From: Maribacter_C sp047345145
Lineage (GTDB): Bacteria > Bacteroidota > Bacteroidia > Flavobacteriales > Flavobacteriaceae
Assembly (NCBI RefSeq): GCF_047345145.1
Contig: NZ_JBLFER010000005.1
Span: 62,001-126,000, forward strand
Direction: 5' to 3'
Length of the DNA stretch: 64,000 bases
Shown: piece after piece, positions 25,262 to 32,881 of the stretch
How positions within the stretch are numbered: the stretch's first letter is position 1
Layout: each line of letters begins with the position of its first letter
Notes under the pieces: model-generated
Seen by the model: only the letters and a program-made list of their open reading frames with translations
What the model was told of the DNA's origin: nothing
Databases searched by the model: none
Position numbers and translations under genes: made by a program

Positions 25262-26374
25262 TTAAATCGTAATTTTTTGGTTTCTGGCGGCAACTTTCCA
25301 AGCTCCTGTAACGACCCCATCGGAAATAGTTAGTACTTCCTCATATTTGGCAACTGTCGGACAAATATGAACTGGAATGGCATAAAACCCATCTCCCACT
25401 TCAAATTCATCAGCGCGTTGAGTTCGTACTACTAAATGCTCTTCACTTTGACCAATCTGCTCGCTATCTTCCAAGCCTAAAATTTGAACTCTTGGGAAAC
25501 CCATTTCTGGAGCAACGGATTTATGACCTAAATCAAAACAAATAATATTCTCCTCAGGTTTGCTAATGATGCGGATAAACAAAACAGCCGCGTGTAAAAA
25601 AGGCATATCGGGAAATAGTTCCGCGTAACGGGCATCCCAAAGTAACGTAGTTCCTGGACTAGCATCAACTCCTGTTCGTTTTCCATGTATAGGAAAAGAT
25701 GGCGAACCACCAGCAATAATATCTGGAACGATAATACCTTCTTTTTTTATAGCATCCTTTAAATCCAAAACTTTTTGAAATGCGGTATTACATACCTCGG
25801 TTCGTTCTTCAAGATTGGAATTCCGAATATGACCGTCATATACATGAAGTCCACAAGCCGCAATATTCGGATTGTTTTCCATCGAACTATATAATGAAAC
25901 AGCCTGCGCATCAGGAATACATCCTGTTCGATTCATCCCTGAGTTAATATCCAAATATAGCGGAGCAATTGTATTCTTCTTGGATGCTTTTTGGGCGATT
26001 TGATTAAGAATAGTTTCATTATCCACTAAAGTCGAAAAACTAGATTTCGGAAAGGCATCCATCAGGCTAAAAAAGCGACTGATGTTCGCTCCAACTGGCT
26101 GCATGGCTAATAGAATATCATGAGCTCCACATTGGCCTAACAATTCCGCTTCTGCGATAGTAGCACATTTGAATTTTTGAATACCATGGCGTTGTTGCAT
26201 TTGCACAATCTCAGCCATTTTATGCGTCTTGATATGAGGTCGCAAGTTCGAAACGCTACCAGAAATGGAAACCATCGTACGAATGTTTTCCTCAATACGT
26301 TCAGGATAAACAAGTAAGGAAGGAGAATTTATCTCACTTGTATCTTTCAAGGTATACCAGGTATTTTCAGACAT
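25262..26374 (-). CDS. DSD1/D-threonine aldolase-like PLP enzyme (fold type III)
   Basis: This 370-aa protein has an alanine-racemase-like barrel with the PLP lysine in RPHIKTHK (Lys49 likely) and a C-terminal metal site VHICPT (His336, Cys338). From memory, the HxC pair is the zinc site of eukaryotic-type D-serine dehydratase (DSD1), while D-threonine aldolases have HxD; this favours D-serine dehydratase or a beta-hydroxy-D-amino-acid dehydratase. The genes on either side fit: RidA (hydrolyses the 2-aminoacrylate formed) lies 6 bp upstream, then a GntP-family permease. Other D-amino-acid substrates remain possible. Confidence 0.85.
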   Translation of the reverse strand: MSENTWYTLKDTSEINSPSLLVYPERIEENIRTMVSISGSVSNLRPHIKTHKMAEIVQMQQRHGIQKFKCATIAEAELLGQCGAHDILLAMQPVGANISRFFSLMDAFPKSSFSTLVDNETILNQIAQKASKKNTIAPLYLDINSGMNRTGCIPDAQAVSLYSSMENNPNIAACGLHVYDGHIRNSNLEERTEVCNTAFQKVLDLKDAIKKEGIIVPDIIAGGSPSFPIHGKRTGVDASPGTTLLWDARYAELFPDMPFLHAAVLFIRIISKPEENIICFDLGHKSVAPEMGFPRVQILGLEDSEQIGQSEEHLVVRTQRADEFEVGDGFYAIPVHICPTVAKYEEVLTISDGVVTGAWKVAARNQKITI

Positions 26375-26380
26375 GGTTTC

Positions 26381-26845
26381 TTATTTATGAAGTTCAAACA
26401 TGGCTTCAATCTCAACAGCTATCCCACCGGGAAGCATCATACCTACAGCACTGCGGACACCAACACCGTTATCGGCACCAAACACATCTGCCATCAATTC
26501 ACTAAAGCCATTAATGACCAAAGGCTGATCACCAAAATCTGGATGACAATTTACCATACCCAAAGTTTTTACCAAACGTTTGATACGGTCTACATCTCCA
26601 AAATGAGTAGTAATAGTAGATAACATGGTCAAGGCAACATGACGTGCACCTATCTTACCTTCTTCCAAGCTTAAACTGTCCCCAACTCGTCCTTTATAAA
26701 GTGAGCCGTCAGGTAACATTGGTCCCTGACCTGAGACGTATAAGAAGTTGTCGACAACCAAAATGGGTTTATATAAACCGGCCGGTGGAGGAGCGGGTGG
26801 TAAAACCAATCCTAATTCCTTGATTCGTGCTGAAGGTGAGCTCAT
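26381..26845 (-). CDS. RidA/YjgF family enamine/imine deaminase
   Basis: This 154-aa protein has the family core: YVSGQGP near 36-42, Arg131 in GVRSAVG and the C-terminal VEIEAMF (144-150). Arg131 and a Glu of VEIE match the carboxylate-binding Arg and catalytic-water residues of RidA. It forms trimers that hydrolyse reactive 2-aminoacrylate/imines released by PLP dehydratases. It lies immediately upstream (6 bp) of the DSD1-like gene in the same operon, a direct functional link. It is longer than classic RidA (about 128 aa) and resembles the longer YjgF-like subgroup. Confidence 0.9.
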   Translation of the reverse strand: MSSPSARIKELGLVLPPAPPPAGLYKPILVVDNFLYVSGQGPMLPDGSLYKGRVGDSLSLEEGKIGARHVALTMLSTITTHFGDVDRIKRLVKTLGMVNCHPDFGDQPLVINGFSELMADVFGADNGVGVRSAVGMMLPGGIAVEIEAMFELHK

Positions 26846-26855
26846 AATTATTTAT

Positions 26856-28172
26856 TTAAATGAATATATCAAGTGCCAAAACCCCAAGTAATCCCATAAC
26901 TCCCACTGTGGTTTCCATTACAGTCCATGACTTTAGGGTGTCTTTTATAGAAAGGTTGAAATACTCTTTATATAGCCAGAAACCGCTATCATTAACATGA
27001 GATAACATTAAACTACCCGACCCAATGGCTAATACCATTAATTCTGGACTTACATCTGAACCAGATACCAAAGGGAGCACTATACCTGCAGCTGTTAAGC
27101 CGGCAACTGTTGCTGAACCAACGCAAACTCTAATGATGGTTGCAATTAACCATGCTAGTATTAAAGGCGAAATTGAGGAACCTTGAAGTATATCGCCTAT
27201 AAATTCACTTACCCCGCTATCTATCAATACTTGTTTTAAAGCACCAGCCCCCGCAATTATTAAAAGAACAATGGTAATTCCTGATACGGCACTCTTGATT
27301 GTTTCTGAGATTTCGATCATTTTTTTACCTCTAGCTAGCCCTAAAGTATAGATGGCTACAAGTACTGATATAAGCATTGCCATTACGGGGTTGCCCATGA
27401 ACACTAGTATCTTTTTTAGCATCGAATCACCAGAAATTAAAAGCTCAGCTAAAGCAGCTACAGCCATTAAAATTACTGGAAACAAAGCAGTTAAAATACT
27501 TATCGCCGTACCTGGCATTTCCTCATCACTCAAAACCTTAGTATTTACAAAGCCTTCAATAGGGGTAGCTTTTATGCCTTTCATTGCTCTAGACAATAGT
27601 GGGCCAGCGACGATAATTGCAGGTATAGCTACTATGATTCCATAAAATAGTGTTTTACCAATATCAGCATTAAATGTAGCTGCAATAGCCGTTGGTGCTG
27701 GGTGCGGTGGTAAATATCCATGTGTAACAGATAATGATGCTAGCATAGGGAGCCCAATATAGATAAGCGGTAACCCTGTGGCGGCACCAATAGTAAAAAC
27801 CAAAGGAATTAGAATTACAAAACCGACAGAATAGAACATTGGAATACCTACAATAAAACCTGTCAGTACTACCGCCCATTGAATGTTCTTTTTGCCAAAT
27901 TTTTCAACGAGCTTGGTTGTAATTCGCTGTGCTGCACCACTATCAGCAACTAATTTACCTAACATGGCGCCTAAACCCAATATGAGTACTAGAAAACCTA
28001 GAATATTTCCTATTCCTAGCTGTATTGATTTTACAACCGCAACGGGATCCATACCTTCAGCGATACCCACAAAAAGTGAAACTAAAATAAAGGCAATAAA
28101 GGCGTTGAGTCTAAAACGTGCAATAAGAAGGAATAAAATGAGTATTCCTGTGATAACAATAACAATTGGCAT
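26856..28172 (-). CDS. GntP-family permease (gluconate/D-serine DsdX-like)
   Basis: This 438-aa protein is hydrophobic throughout with about 11-13 helices, including LILGLGAMLGKLVADSGAAQ near 62-81 and MLSHVNDSGFWLYKEYF near the C-terminus, both hallmarks of GntP/DsdX. The family imports gluconate, other sugar acids or D-serine with protons. As first gene of an operon with RidA and a DSD1-like PLP enzyme, D-serine or a related D-amino acid is the better guess than gluconate; no gluconate kinase is nearby. It is separated from the aquaporin gene by a terminator, so the operon should have its own promoter in the roughly 40 bp upstream, which I could not pin down. Confidence 0.88.
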   Translation of the reverse strand: MPIVIVITGILILFLLIARFRLNAFIAFILVSLFVGIAEGMDPVAVVKSIQLGIGNILGFLVLILGLGAMLGKLVADSGAAQRITTKLVEKFGKKNIQWAVVLTGFIVGIPMFYSVGFVILIPLVFTIGAATGLPLIYIGLPMLASLSVTHGYLPPHPAPTAIAATFNADIGKTLFYGIIVAIPAIIVAGPLLSRAMKGIKATPIEGFVNTKVLSDEEMPGTAISILTALFPVILMAVAALAELLISGDSMLKKILVFMGNPVMAMLISVLVAIYTLGLARGKKMIEISETIKSAVSGITIVLLIIAGAGALKQVLIDSGVSEFIGDILQGSSISPLILAWLIATIIRVCVGSATVAGLTAAGIVLPLVSGSDVSPELMVLAIGSGSLMLSHVNDSGFWLYKEYFNLSIKDTLKSWTVMETTVGVMGLLGVLALDIFI

Positions 28173-28213
28173 TCGCTAGGTTTTTTGAAAAGTAAGGTCT
28201 AAATATACCAAAT

Positions 28214-28252
28214 AAAAAATGCACTCCAACCGCGGGTTAGAATGCATTTTTT
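28214..28252 (-). terminator. Terminator downstream of the aquaporin gene
   Basis: The arms AAAATGCA..TC.AACC and GGTT.GA.TGCATTTT pair with two mismatches around a GC-rich loop. An A-run and a T-run flank the stem on either side, which on the minus strand yields a stem followed by T residues. It lies 17 bp after the aquaporin stop and before the GntP gene. Confidence 0.75.
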
Positions 28253-28268
28253 AAAACTCTAAATATGA

Positions 28269-28964
28269 TTAATTGTTTGTTTCTGGTGATAGGTATTTGT
28301 AAGCTAAACCAGCCAAAATAGCACCTACAATTGGAGCCACCCAGAATAGCCATAGTTGACCCATAGCCCATCCACCTTCAGCAAAAAGTGCTTGACTTGT
28401 ACTTCTAGCTGGATTCACCGAAGTATTTGTAACAGGAATACTAATCAGGTGAATTAGCGTTAAACAAAGTCCAATAGCTAAACCAGCTAAATATTTTGGA
28501 GCTTTTGAATGCGTGCTGCCCAGAATTACAAAAAGGAAAATAAAAGTCATAACTATTTCTGTGATAAGAGCCGCGGTCATGTTAAATCCGCCAGGTGAAT
28601 GTTCTCCGAAACCATTGGCGGCGAAACCACCTACACCTTCAAAACCAGCTTGATTTGTAATGATTAAATATAAAATTCCTGCACCTGCAATTCCACCCAT
28701 AACTTGAGCAATGATATATGGAATCAAGTCTTTGGCATCGAAACGACCGCCCATCCATAATCCAATGGAAACTGCGGGGTTCAGATGACAACCTGAAATG
28801 TGACCAATGGCATAAGCCATCGTAACAACGGTAAGACCAAAGGCTAGGGAAACACCAACAAAGCCTATTCCTAATTCGGGAAATCCTGCTGCGAGCACGG
28901 CACTTCCACACCCACCAAGCACGAGCCATAGGGTTCCGATAAATTCTGCGATTAGTTTTTTCAT
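28269..28964 (-). CDS. aqpZ: Aquaporin Z
   Basis: This 231-aa, six-helix protein has two NPA boxes at 62-64 (HLNPAVSIG) and 184-186 (SVNPARS). The aromatic/arginine filter residues Phe42, His172, Thr181 and Arg187 match those of water-selective AqpZ rather than glycerol facilitators. It allows rapid osmotic water flow through the inner membrane. It is monocistronic: terminator downstream, divergent aminotransferase gene upstream. Start ATG at 28964 gives MKKLIAEFIGTLWLV, the usual AqpZ N-terminus. Confidence 0.95.
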   Translation of the reverse strand: MKKLIAEFIGTLWLVLGGCGSAVLAAGFPELGIGFVGVSLAFGLTVVTMAYAIGHISGCHLNPAVSIGLWMGGRFDAKDLIPYIIAQVMGGIAGAGILYLIITNQAGFEGVGGFAANGFGEHSPGGFNMTAALITEIVMTFIFLFVILGSTHSKAPKYLAGLAIGLCLTLIHLISIPVTNTSVNPARSTSQALFAEGGWAMGQLWLFWVAPIVGAILAGLAYKYLSPETNN

Positions 28965-29118
28965 TTTTTCGAGGGTTTAGTTATTGATTAAAAAATTAGT
29001 GAGCTTTAAATTAGTTAAAATTAAGCTAACAGACGATTATAAATATCAGATTTTGAGGATGTTAGTTTTATGAATCTGTTTGAAATATGTTATCTTGTTT
29101 GTACTAAATTATCAAGAT

Positions 29119-30381
29119 ATGCAAAAAAGAGACTTTTTGAAACGAGTGGGGCAGGCTGCAATGGTGACTCCGTTTTTACCGATTACAGCTAACGCTCAAA
29201 TCAAATCTGAACCAAAGCCATATCCAATTAATTACGACGATGAATTTTGGAAACGTATTCGGGAAGATTATGCCTTAAAACCGGACTATATCAACCTCGA
29301 AAATGGCTACTATAATTTTGCGCCCAAACCTACCTTGGACAAATTTATTGAGCATGTGAAAATGGTGAATTACGAAGCTTCACATTATATGCGGACCGTG
29401 CAATGGGATAATAAGAAAGGTGTTGCCGACCGCTTGGCAAAGTTGGTAAACTGCGATGCAGATGAAGTGATAATTACTCGTAATACGACAGAATCCCTTG
29501 ATTTGATAACAGGTGGTTTCCCATGGAAGGAAGGTGATGAGGCTATTTTTGCCGAACAAGATTACGGAGCCATGCAAGAACATTTTAAATTGATGGCGAA
29601 ACGCTACGGAATCGTAAATAAGAGAATCTCCGTGCCCAACCACCCGGAATCTGATGAAGAGATTGTTGCAGTGTATGAAAGTAAAATAACGTCCAAAACA
29701 AGATTGATAATGGTTTGCCATATGGTCAATATCACAGGCCATATTCTACCCATACGAAAGATATGCGATATGGCCCATAGCCATGGTGTTGAGGTGATGG
29801 TTGACGGTGCACATTGTGTGGGTCACATTAATGTAAACATCAAAGAACTAGATTGCGATTACTACGGAAGCAGTCTTCACAAATGGTTGAGCACACCTTT
29901 GGGAGCTGGACTTCTATTTGTAAAAAAGGATAAAATTTCGAAAATATGGCCTTTGTTGGCAGAACATGACCGCGAACCTGATGATATCGGCCGATTGAAC
30001 CATACGGGAACCCACCCTGTCCACACTGATTTGGCTATCAATGATGCTATCGATTACCTTGAAATGATTGGTCTCGATAGAAAGGAAAAACGCATGCGCT
30101 ACTTACAACGGTATTGGAGCGACCAATTACGCAATGTGGAAAATGTGGTCATCAATACACCTATCGAAGAACATCGCAGTTGTGGAATAGCCAATGTGGG
30201 GATTACGCATATGAAGCCCAATGATTTGGCTAAGAATTTGCTAGAAGAGTTTAAGATATTCACTGTAGGGATTAATCGAGAAAATGTGCTAGGATGCCGA
30301 ATTACGCCCAATGTGTATACTACCACAGAAGAGCTTGATGCTTTTGTAAGTGCAATAAAGACTTTGGCGGGTAGGGGGTGA
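29119..30381 (+). CDS. Exported class V aminotransferase-like PLP protein (isopenicillin-N-epimerase-like)
   Basis: Start 29119 gives MQKRDFLKRVGQAAM..., a Tat-like signal (KRDFLK, with Lys-Arg in place of Arg-Arg) ending near ANAQ. The alternative start 39 bp upstream adds a hydrophobic stretch that spoils it. The mature part is a fold-type-I PLP enzyme with RNTTESLDL (121-129), VDGAH with Asp229 contacting the pyridine nitrogen, and Lys255 in SSLHKWLSTP as the PLP-binding lysine. The closest named group is isopenicillin-N-epimerase/cysteine-desulfurase-like. Tat export would allow folding with PLP in the cytoplasm first. Substrate is unknown and no pathway partner is adjacent. Confidence 0.85.
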   Translation: MQKRDFLKRVGQAAMVTPFLPITANAQIKSEPKPYPINYDDEFWKRIREDYALKPDYINLENGYYNFAPKPTLDKFIEHVKMVNYEASHYMRTVQWDNKKGVADRLAKLVNCDADEVIITRNTTESLDLITGGFPWKEGDEAIFAEQDYGAMQEHFKLMAKRYGIVNKRISVPNHPESDEEIVAVYESKITSKTRLIMVCHMVNITGHILPIRKICDMAHSHGVEVMVDGAHCVGHINVNIKELDCDYYGSSLHKWLSTPLGAGLLFVKKDKISKIWPLLAEHDREPDDIGRLNHTGTHPVHTDLAINDAIDYLEMIGLDRKEKRMRYLQRYWSDQLRNVENVVINTPIEEHRSCGIANVGITHMKPNDLAKNLLEEFKIFTVGINRENVLGCRITPNVYTTTEELDAFVSAIKTLAGRG

Positions 30382-30591
30382 TTTTTTAACGGCTGAGCTA
30401 TGATTAATGCGGCGCAGAAATCCGACGGATTTCCAGCTACGCGCTAAGCAAAAGCTTTTGGTTTTGTTTTTTCTTTTTTTGTTCGAAAGCAAAATCCCAA
30501 AGATTTTGCGACCTCATAAATATACACAGACCTTAGCGTAAAACCCGAAGTCCGTATTAATTATAGGTTTTGTTAGCATATGTACTTTTTT
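30382..30591. repeat. Structured intergenic region with three palindromes
   Basis: The 210-bp gap contains GAAATCC-GAC-GGATTTC (30417-30433), the perfect 12-bp palindrome CAAAAGCTTTTG (30449-30460) and GCAAAATC-CCAAA-GATTTTGC (30489-30509), then AAAACC/GGTTTT arms (30540-30545 and 30566-30571). I see no ORF. One or more of these hairpins may end transcription from the aminotransferase gene; as a whole it looks like a dispersed flavobacterial intergenic repeat. Confidence 0.5.
30572..30580 (+). repeat. Left copy of GTTAGCATA inverted repeat flanking the SRPBCC gene
   Basis: GTTAGCATA here is the exact reverse complement of TATGCTAAC at 31083-31091. The two copies bracket the SRPBCC gene, 12 bp beyond its stop and 18 bp before its start. 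Confidence 0.55.
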
Positions 30592-31065
30592 CTACGCAAC
30601 TATTTTTTTCCATTTGTCCGTTTCCGCAAAGTCCTTCACGATTCTATTACGTTCTGCTAATAAGTCCGTCATATATTTTAGCAAGAATAGCTTGTCAGCC
30701 AACTTACCTAAGATTCCAAATGGAGATTCATATTCAAAATAGTCCGTCATCAAAGTCCCGCCATTTAAGTCCTCAAAATGATGTTCGTGTCTGAAACCTT
30801 TGAAAGCTCCTTTTACCATTTCATCTACAAAAAGATTTGGGCGTTCAAATTTCGTAATCTTTGAAGTTAATTTTTGATAAATTCCGAAGTGTTTTGCTCT
30901 CCACGTAACCGATTCATCCATTCCAATTAGTCCGCTAGTTTTTCCAGCGATTGCAGTTTCGTTTGTATGTTCAGTAGAGATTTTATGTAAGTCAATACTC
31001 CGTGATAAGTCGAATACGATTTCCTTACTTGCTTTGATTTCTGTTCGTAATTCGATTCTTGGCAT
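30592..31065 (-). CDS. SRPBCC (START/Bet v1-like) family protein
   Basis: This 157-aa cytoplasmic protein begins MPRIELRTEIKASKEIVFDL, the N-terminal strand of SRPBCC/polyketide-cyclase-like folds. Further family features are GMDESVTWRAKHFG (about 48-61), KGFRHEHHFEDLNGGT and a long C-terminal helix. The fold binds hydrophobic ligands; no catalytic residue is evident and no function can be given. It is flanked by a 9-bp inverted repeat (30572-30580 and 31083-31091) and stands against its neighbours like a single-gene insertion. Confidence 0.82.
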   Translation of the reverse strand: MPRIELRTEIKASKEIVFDLSRSIDLHKISTEHTNETAIAGKTSGLIGMDESVTWRAKHFGIYQKLTSKITKFERPNLFVDEMVKGAFKGFRHEHHFEDLNGGTLMTDYFEYESPFGILGKLADKLFLLKYMTDLLAERNRIVKDFAETDKWKKIVA

Positions 31066-31082
31066 TTTGCTTTTTCAGTATG

Positions 31083-31091
31083 TATGCTAAC
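31083..31091 (-). repeat. Right copy of the inverted repeat flanking the SRPBCC gene
   Basis: TATGCTAAC, reverse complement of the left copy at 30572. A further short palindromic stretch (TTGTTATATGACAA) follows at once on the outer side. Confidence 0.55.
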
Positions 31092-31126
31092 TTGTTATAT
31101 GACAACTAATTCAGCTGTTTATCGGT

Positions 31127-31168
31127 CAAAAAACCCTGCTAAAGAAACTTTTGGGGTTGCTTTAGCAG
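31127..31168 (-). terminator. Terminator downstream of the coiled-coil lipoprotein
   Basis: A perfect 9-bp stem, CTGCTAAAG (31136-31144) with CTTTAGCAG (31160-31168), encloses a 15-nt loop. On the minus strand it is followed by GGGTTTTTTG, giving a T-run. It lies 10 bp after the lipoprotein stop. Confidence 0.75.
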
Positions 31169-31178
31169 AATAACTCCA

Positions 31179-31826
31179 CTAATCCAACTCCGTAATCTTC
31201 TTCTCATACAACTTTTTACTCTCTACGACAGCAACATTTAACTCTGACATAATACCATCAACACGCTCTTCAATGCTTTTCATTTGGTCATTGATATTGT
31301 CAAAGGAGTTTAAAGCTGCAGCAACTTCAAGGGCTTTTACTACCTCCACGGCATCTCCATGTAGTAGACGAAGTTTGTCTATGGCTTTTGAAGTATTAGC
31401 CAAAGTGCCATTGTATTTAGTTCGCGCTTTTTCGATAGCACCTAAAAGTGTTTTTTTGCTCTTCTCATCACTTAAGCTATTGGTTTGGGTTTCCATAGCC
31501 GTAAACAAATTAGAAGCATGTTTTTTTAAGTCCTCATATTCTTTGTTGAGGTTTTCAACGCGCTTGTTTACCTTCTCCCAATCACCGTACACCTTTGCGA
31601 ATTCTTTGTCTTCATTCTTGGTGTCTTCTAAGGCGGTCTTCAAAGCATTTAGGGTTTCGAGCCCCTTGTTTACATTTTTGTTAGCGTTTTCTTTCTTTTT
31701 CTCGAACGAGGAAACCGTTGATTTGAACTTTCCTTTCAAACGAATTAAATCTTCGGGACTTTTATCTTTCCAACAAGAAACAAATAGAAGAGAAACTAGG
31801 GCAATGAGGGTTACTTTTTTTAGCAT
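31179..31826 (-). CDS. Coiled-coil lipoprotein of unknown function
   Basis: Start 31826 gives MLKKVTLIALVSLLFVSCWK, a lipoprotein signal with Cys18 as the anchor; an in-frame extension to 32027 overlaps the upstream gene and has no homology value. The 215-aa mature chain is almost entirely charged and helical, with many Lys/Glu heptad-like stretches (about 30-120 and 165-210) predicted as coiled coil. No catalytic motif is visible. It follows the metallophosphoesterase by 38 bp on the same strand, so the two are probably co-transcribed. Confidence 0.8.
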   Translation of the reverse strand: MLKKVTLIALVSLLFVSCWKDKSPEDLIRLKGKFKSTVSSFEKKKENANKNVNKGLETLNALKTALEDTKNEDKEFAKVYGDWEKVNKRVENLNKEYEDLKKHASNLFTAMETQTNSLSDEKSKKTLLGAIEKARTKYNGTLANTSKAIDKLRLLHGDAVEVVKALEVAAALNSFDNINDQMKSIEERVDGIMSELNVAVVESKKLYEKKITELD

Positions 31827-31864
31827 GGTTTTGTATTTAAGAATTGTATAAAAATAGGAATTAT

Positions 31865-32767
31865 TTAGTCTTGCGCTTGTTGATAGTCCGCCAAACTCTG
31901 AGGTCCTTCGAGTACTACACGAACTATTTGTAAGGTTCCATCGTCTTTGGTAGCAATTTGCCATTTGATCAAAGCAATAGTGCCTTTTACGATTTCGATA
32001 CCTGTAATACTTCTCGGGTGTACGCAACTACCATCATTGAACAAAGGAATCTCCCCCGGCTCAGGAAAACGAGGCCGATGTGTGTGACCCACAATAGTTA
32101 TTAAAAGATTCTTTTCGAGAATCCATTTTTTGATGCGCCGCTCTACCTTTTTAAGTTCTATATAGTTTTTTGCTGGACTGGTTGGGTCAGCAATTCCCCA
32201 TACTTGAAGGGGTTTCCATAGTACTCTAACTAAAAAGCGCCCCCAGCGCCAGAAAGTGTAATTCCACCAATCGGCTTGGTGTCCATGGGCAAGAAAAAGT
32301 TCTTGTTCGGTTTCCTTATGTTTTAAAACAATAGCTTCATGGTATTGGATACCTTCAAAAAGGTCTTTTTCACAGTCTTCTACAGGTTCAAAATATTGGA
32401 ATAAATGTTTTTCCACATATTTTGGGTCCTTATAAACCATGTCATGATTGCCCCAAATCATGTGTAAGCGTTTTTCTAAATGGAATTGTTTGAGAAGTTT
32501 AAAGACATTTTTATGGGCTTGAAAAATAGATTCAAATCGAATGTTTTCCCAAAGTTCATCGCCATCACCCAATTCACAATATTCGAAACCATTTCTGAAA
32601 TAATGGGTCAATGCATGAAAATAGATATTTCGATTGTTCGCAAAATCATCAGCAAAACTGTTGTCACCTCGATGACAATCACTAAATAGAATGAATTTAG
32701 AATTGTTGTCAAAAGGAATAACTTTTGCCTGATCATATGCTCTTGATAACCGAAACCTTGATGACAT
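31865..32767 (-). CDS. Calcineurin-like metallophosphoesterase (LpxH-like)
   Basis: Start 32767 (MSSRFRLSRAYDQA) is preferred over 32803, which only adds 12 unconserved residues. The 300-aa protein shows all dimetal motifs: SDCHRGD (Asp30, His32), GDGDE (Asp68), GNHD (106-109), AHGHQAD and VGHTHRP. The pattern resembles UDP-2,3-diacylglucosamine pyrophosphatase LpxH but the chain is longer by about 60 residues, so lipid A biosynthesis is only one option. No signal peptide; cytoplasmic or membrane-associated. It is divergent from the GAF-protein gene and upstream of a lipoprotein gene. Confidence 0.85.
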   Translation of the reverse strand: MSSRFRLSRAYDQAKVIPFDNNSKFILFSDCHRGDNSFADDFANNRNIYFHALTHYFRNGFEYCELGDGDELWENIRFESIFQAHKNVFKLLKQFHLEKRLHMIWGNHDMVYKDPKYVEKHLFQYFEPVEDCEKDLFEGIQYHEAIVLKHKETEQELFLAHGHQADWWNYTFWRWGRFLVRVLWKPLQVWGIADPTSPAKNYIELKKVERRIKKWILEKNLLITIVGHTHRPRFPEPGEIPLFNDGSCVHPRSITGIEIVKGTIALIKWQIATKDDGTLQIVRVVLEGPQSLADYQQAQD

Positions 32768-32881
32768 TGACGATTTTTTATAAATATCCGAAAAACACAG
32801 CATACCTTAACACTTTTGATAAGGTTTCCTTAACAAAATTTTACGGGTCGTTTTGTAATTTTATACTAGAAAAGTAGACCA

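Noticed and set aside
25260..25301. Longer start of the M19 dipeptidase at 25301
   Set aside because: It would overlap the upstream gene by 40 bp and add residues before the conserved HLD motif; 25259 fits the family.
30530..30580. Integron attC site beside the SRPBCC gene
   Set aside because: TTAGCG and GTTAGC boxes and AAAACC/GGTTTT arms recall attC, but the outer boxes do not pair as R'/R'' should, and no integron integrase is visible.
31827..32027. N-terminal extension of the coiled-coil lipoprotein to 32027
   Set aside because: It overlaps the metallophosphoesterase gene and hides the lipoprotein signal that starts at 31826.
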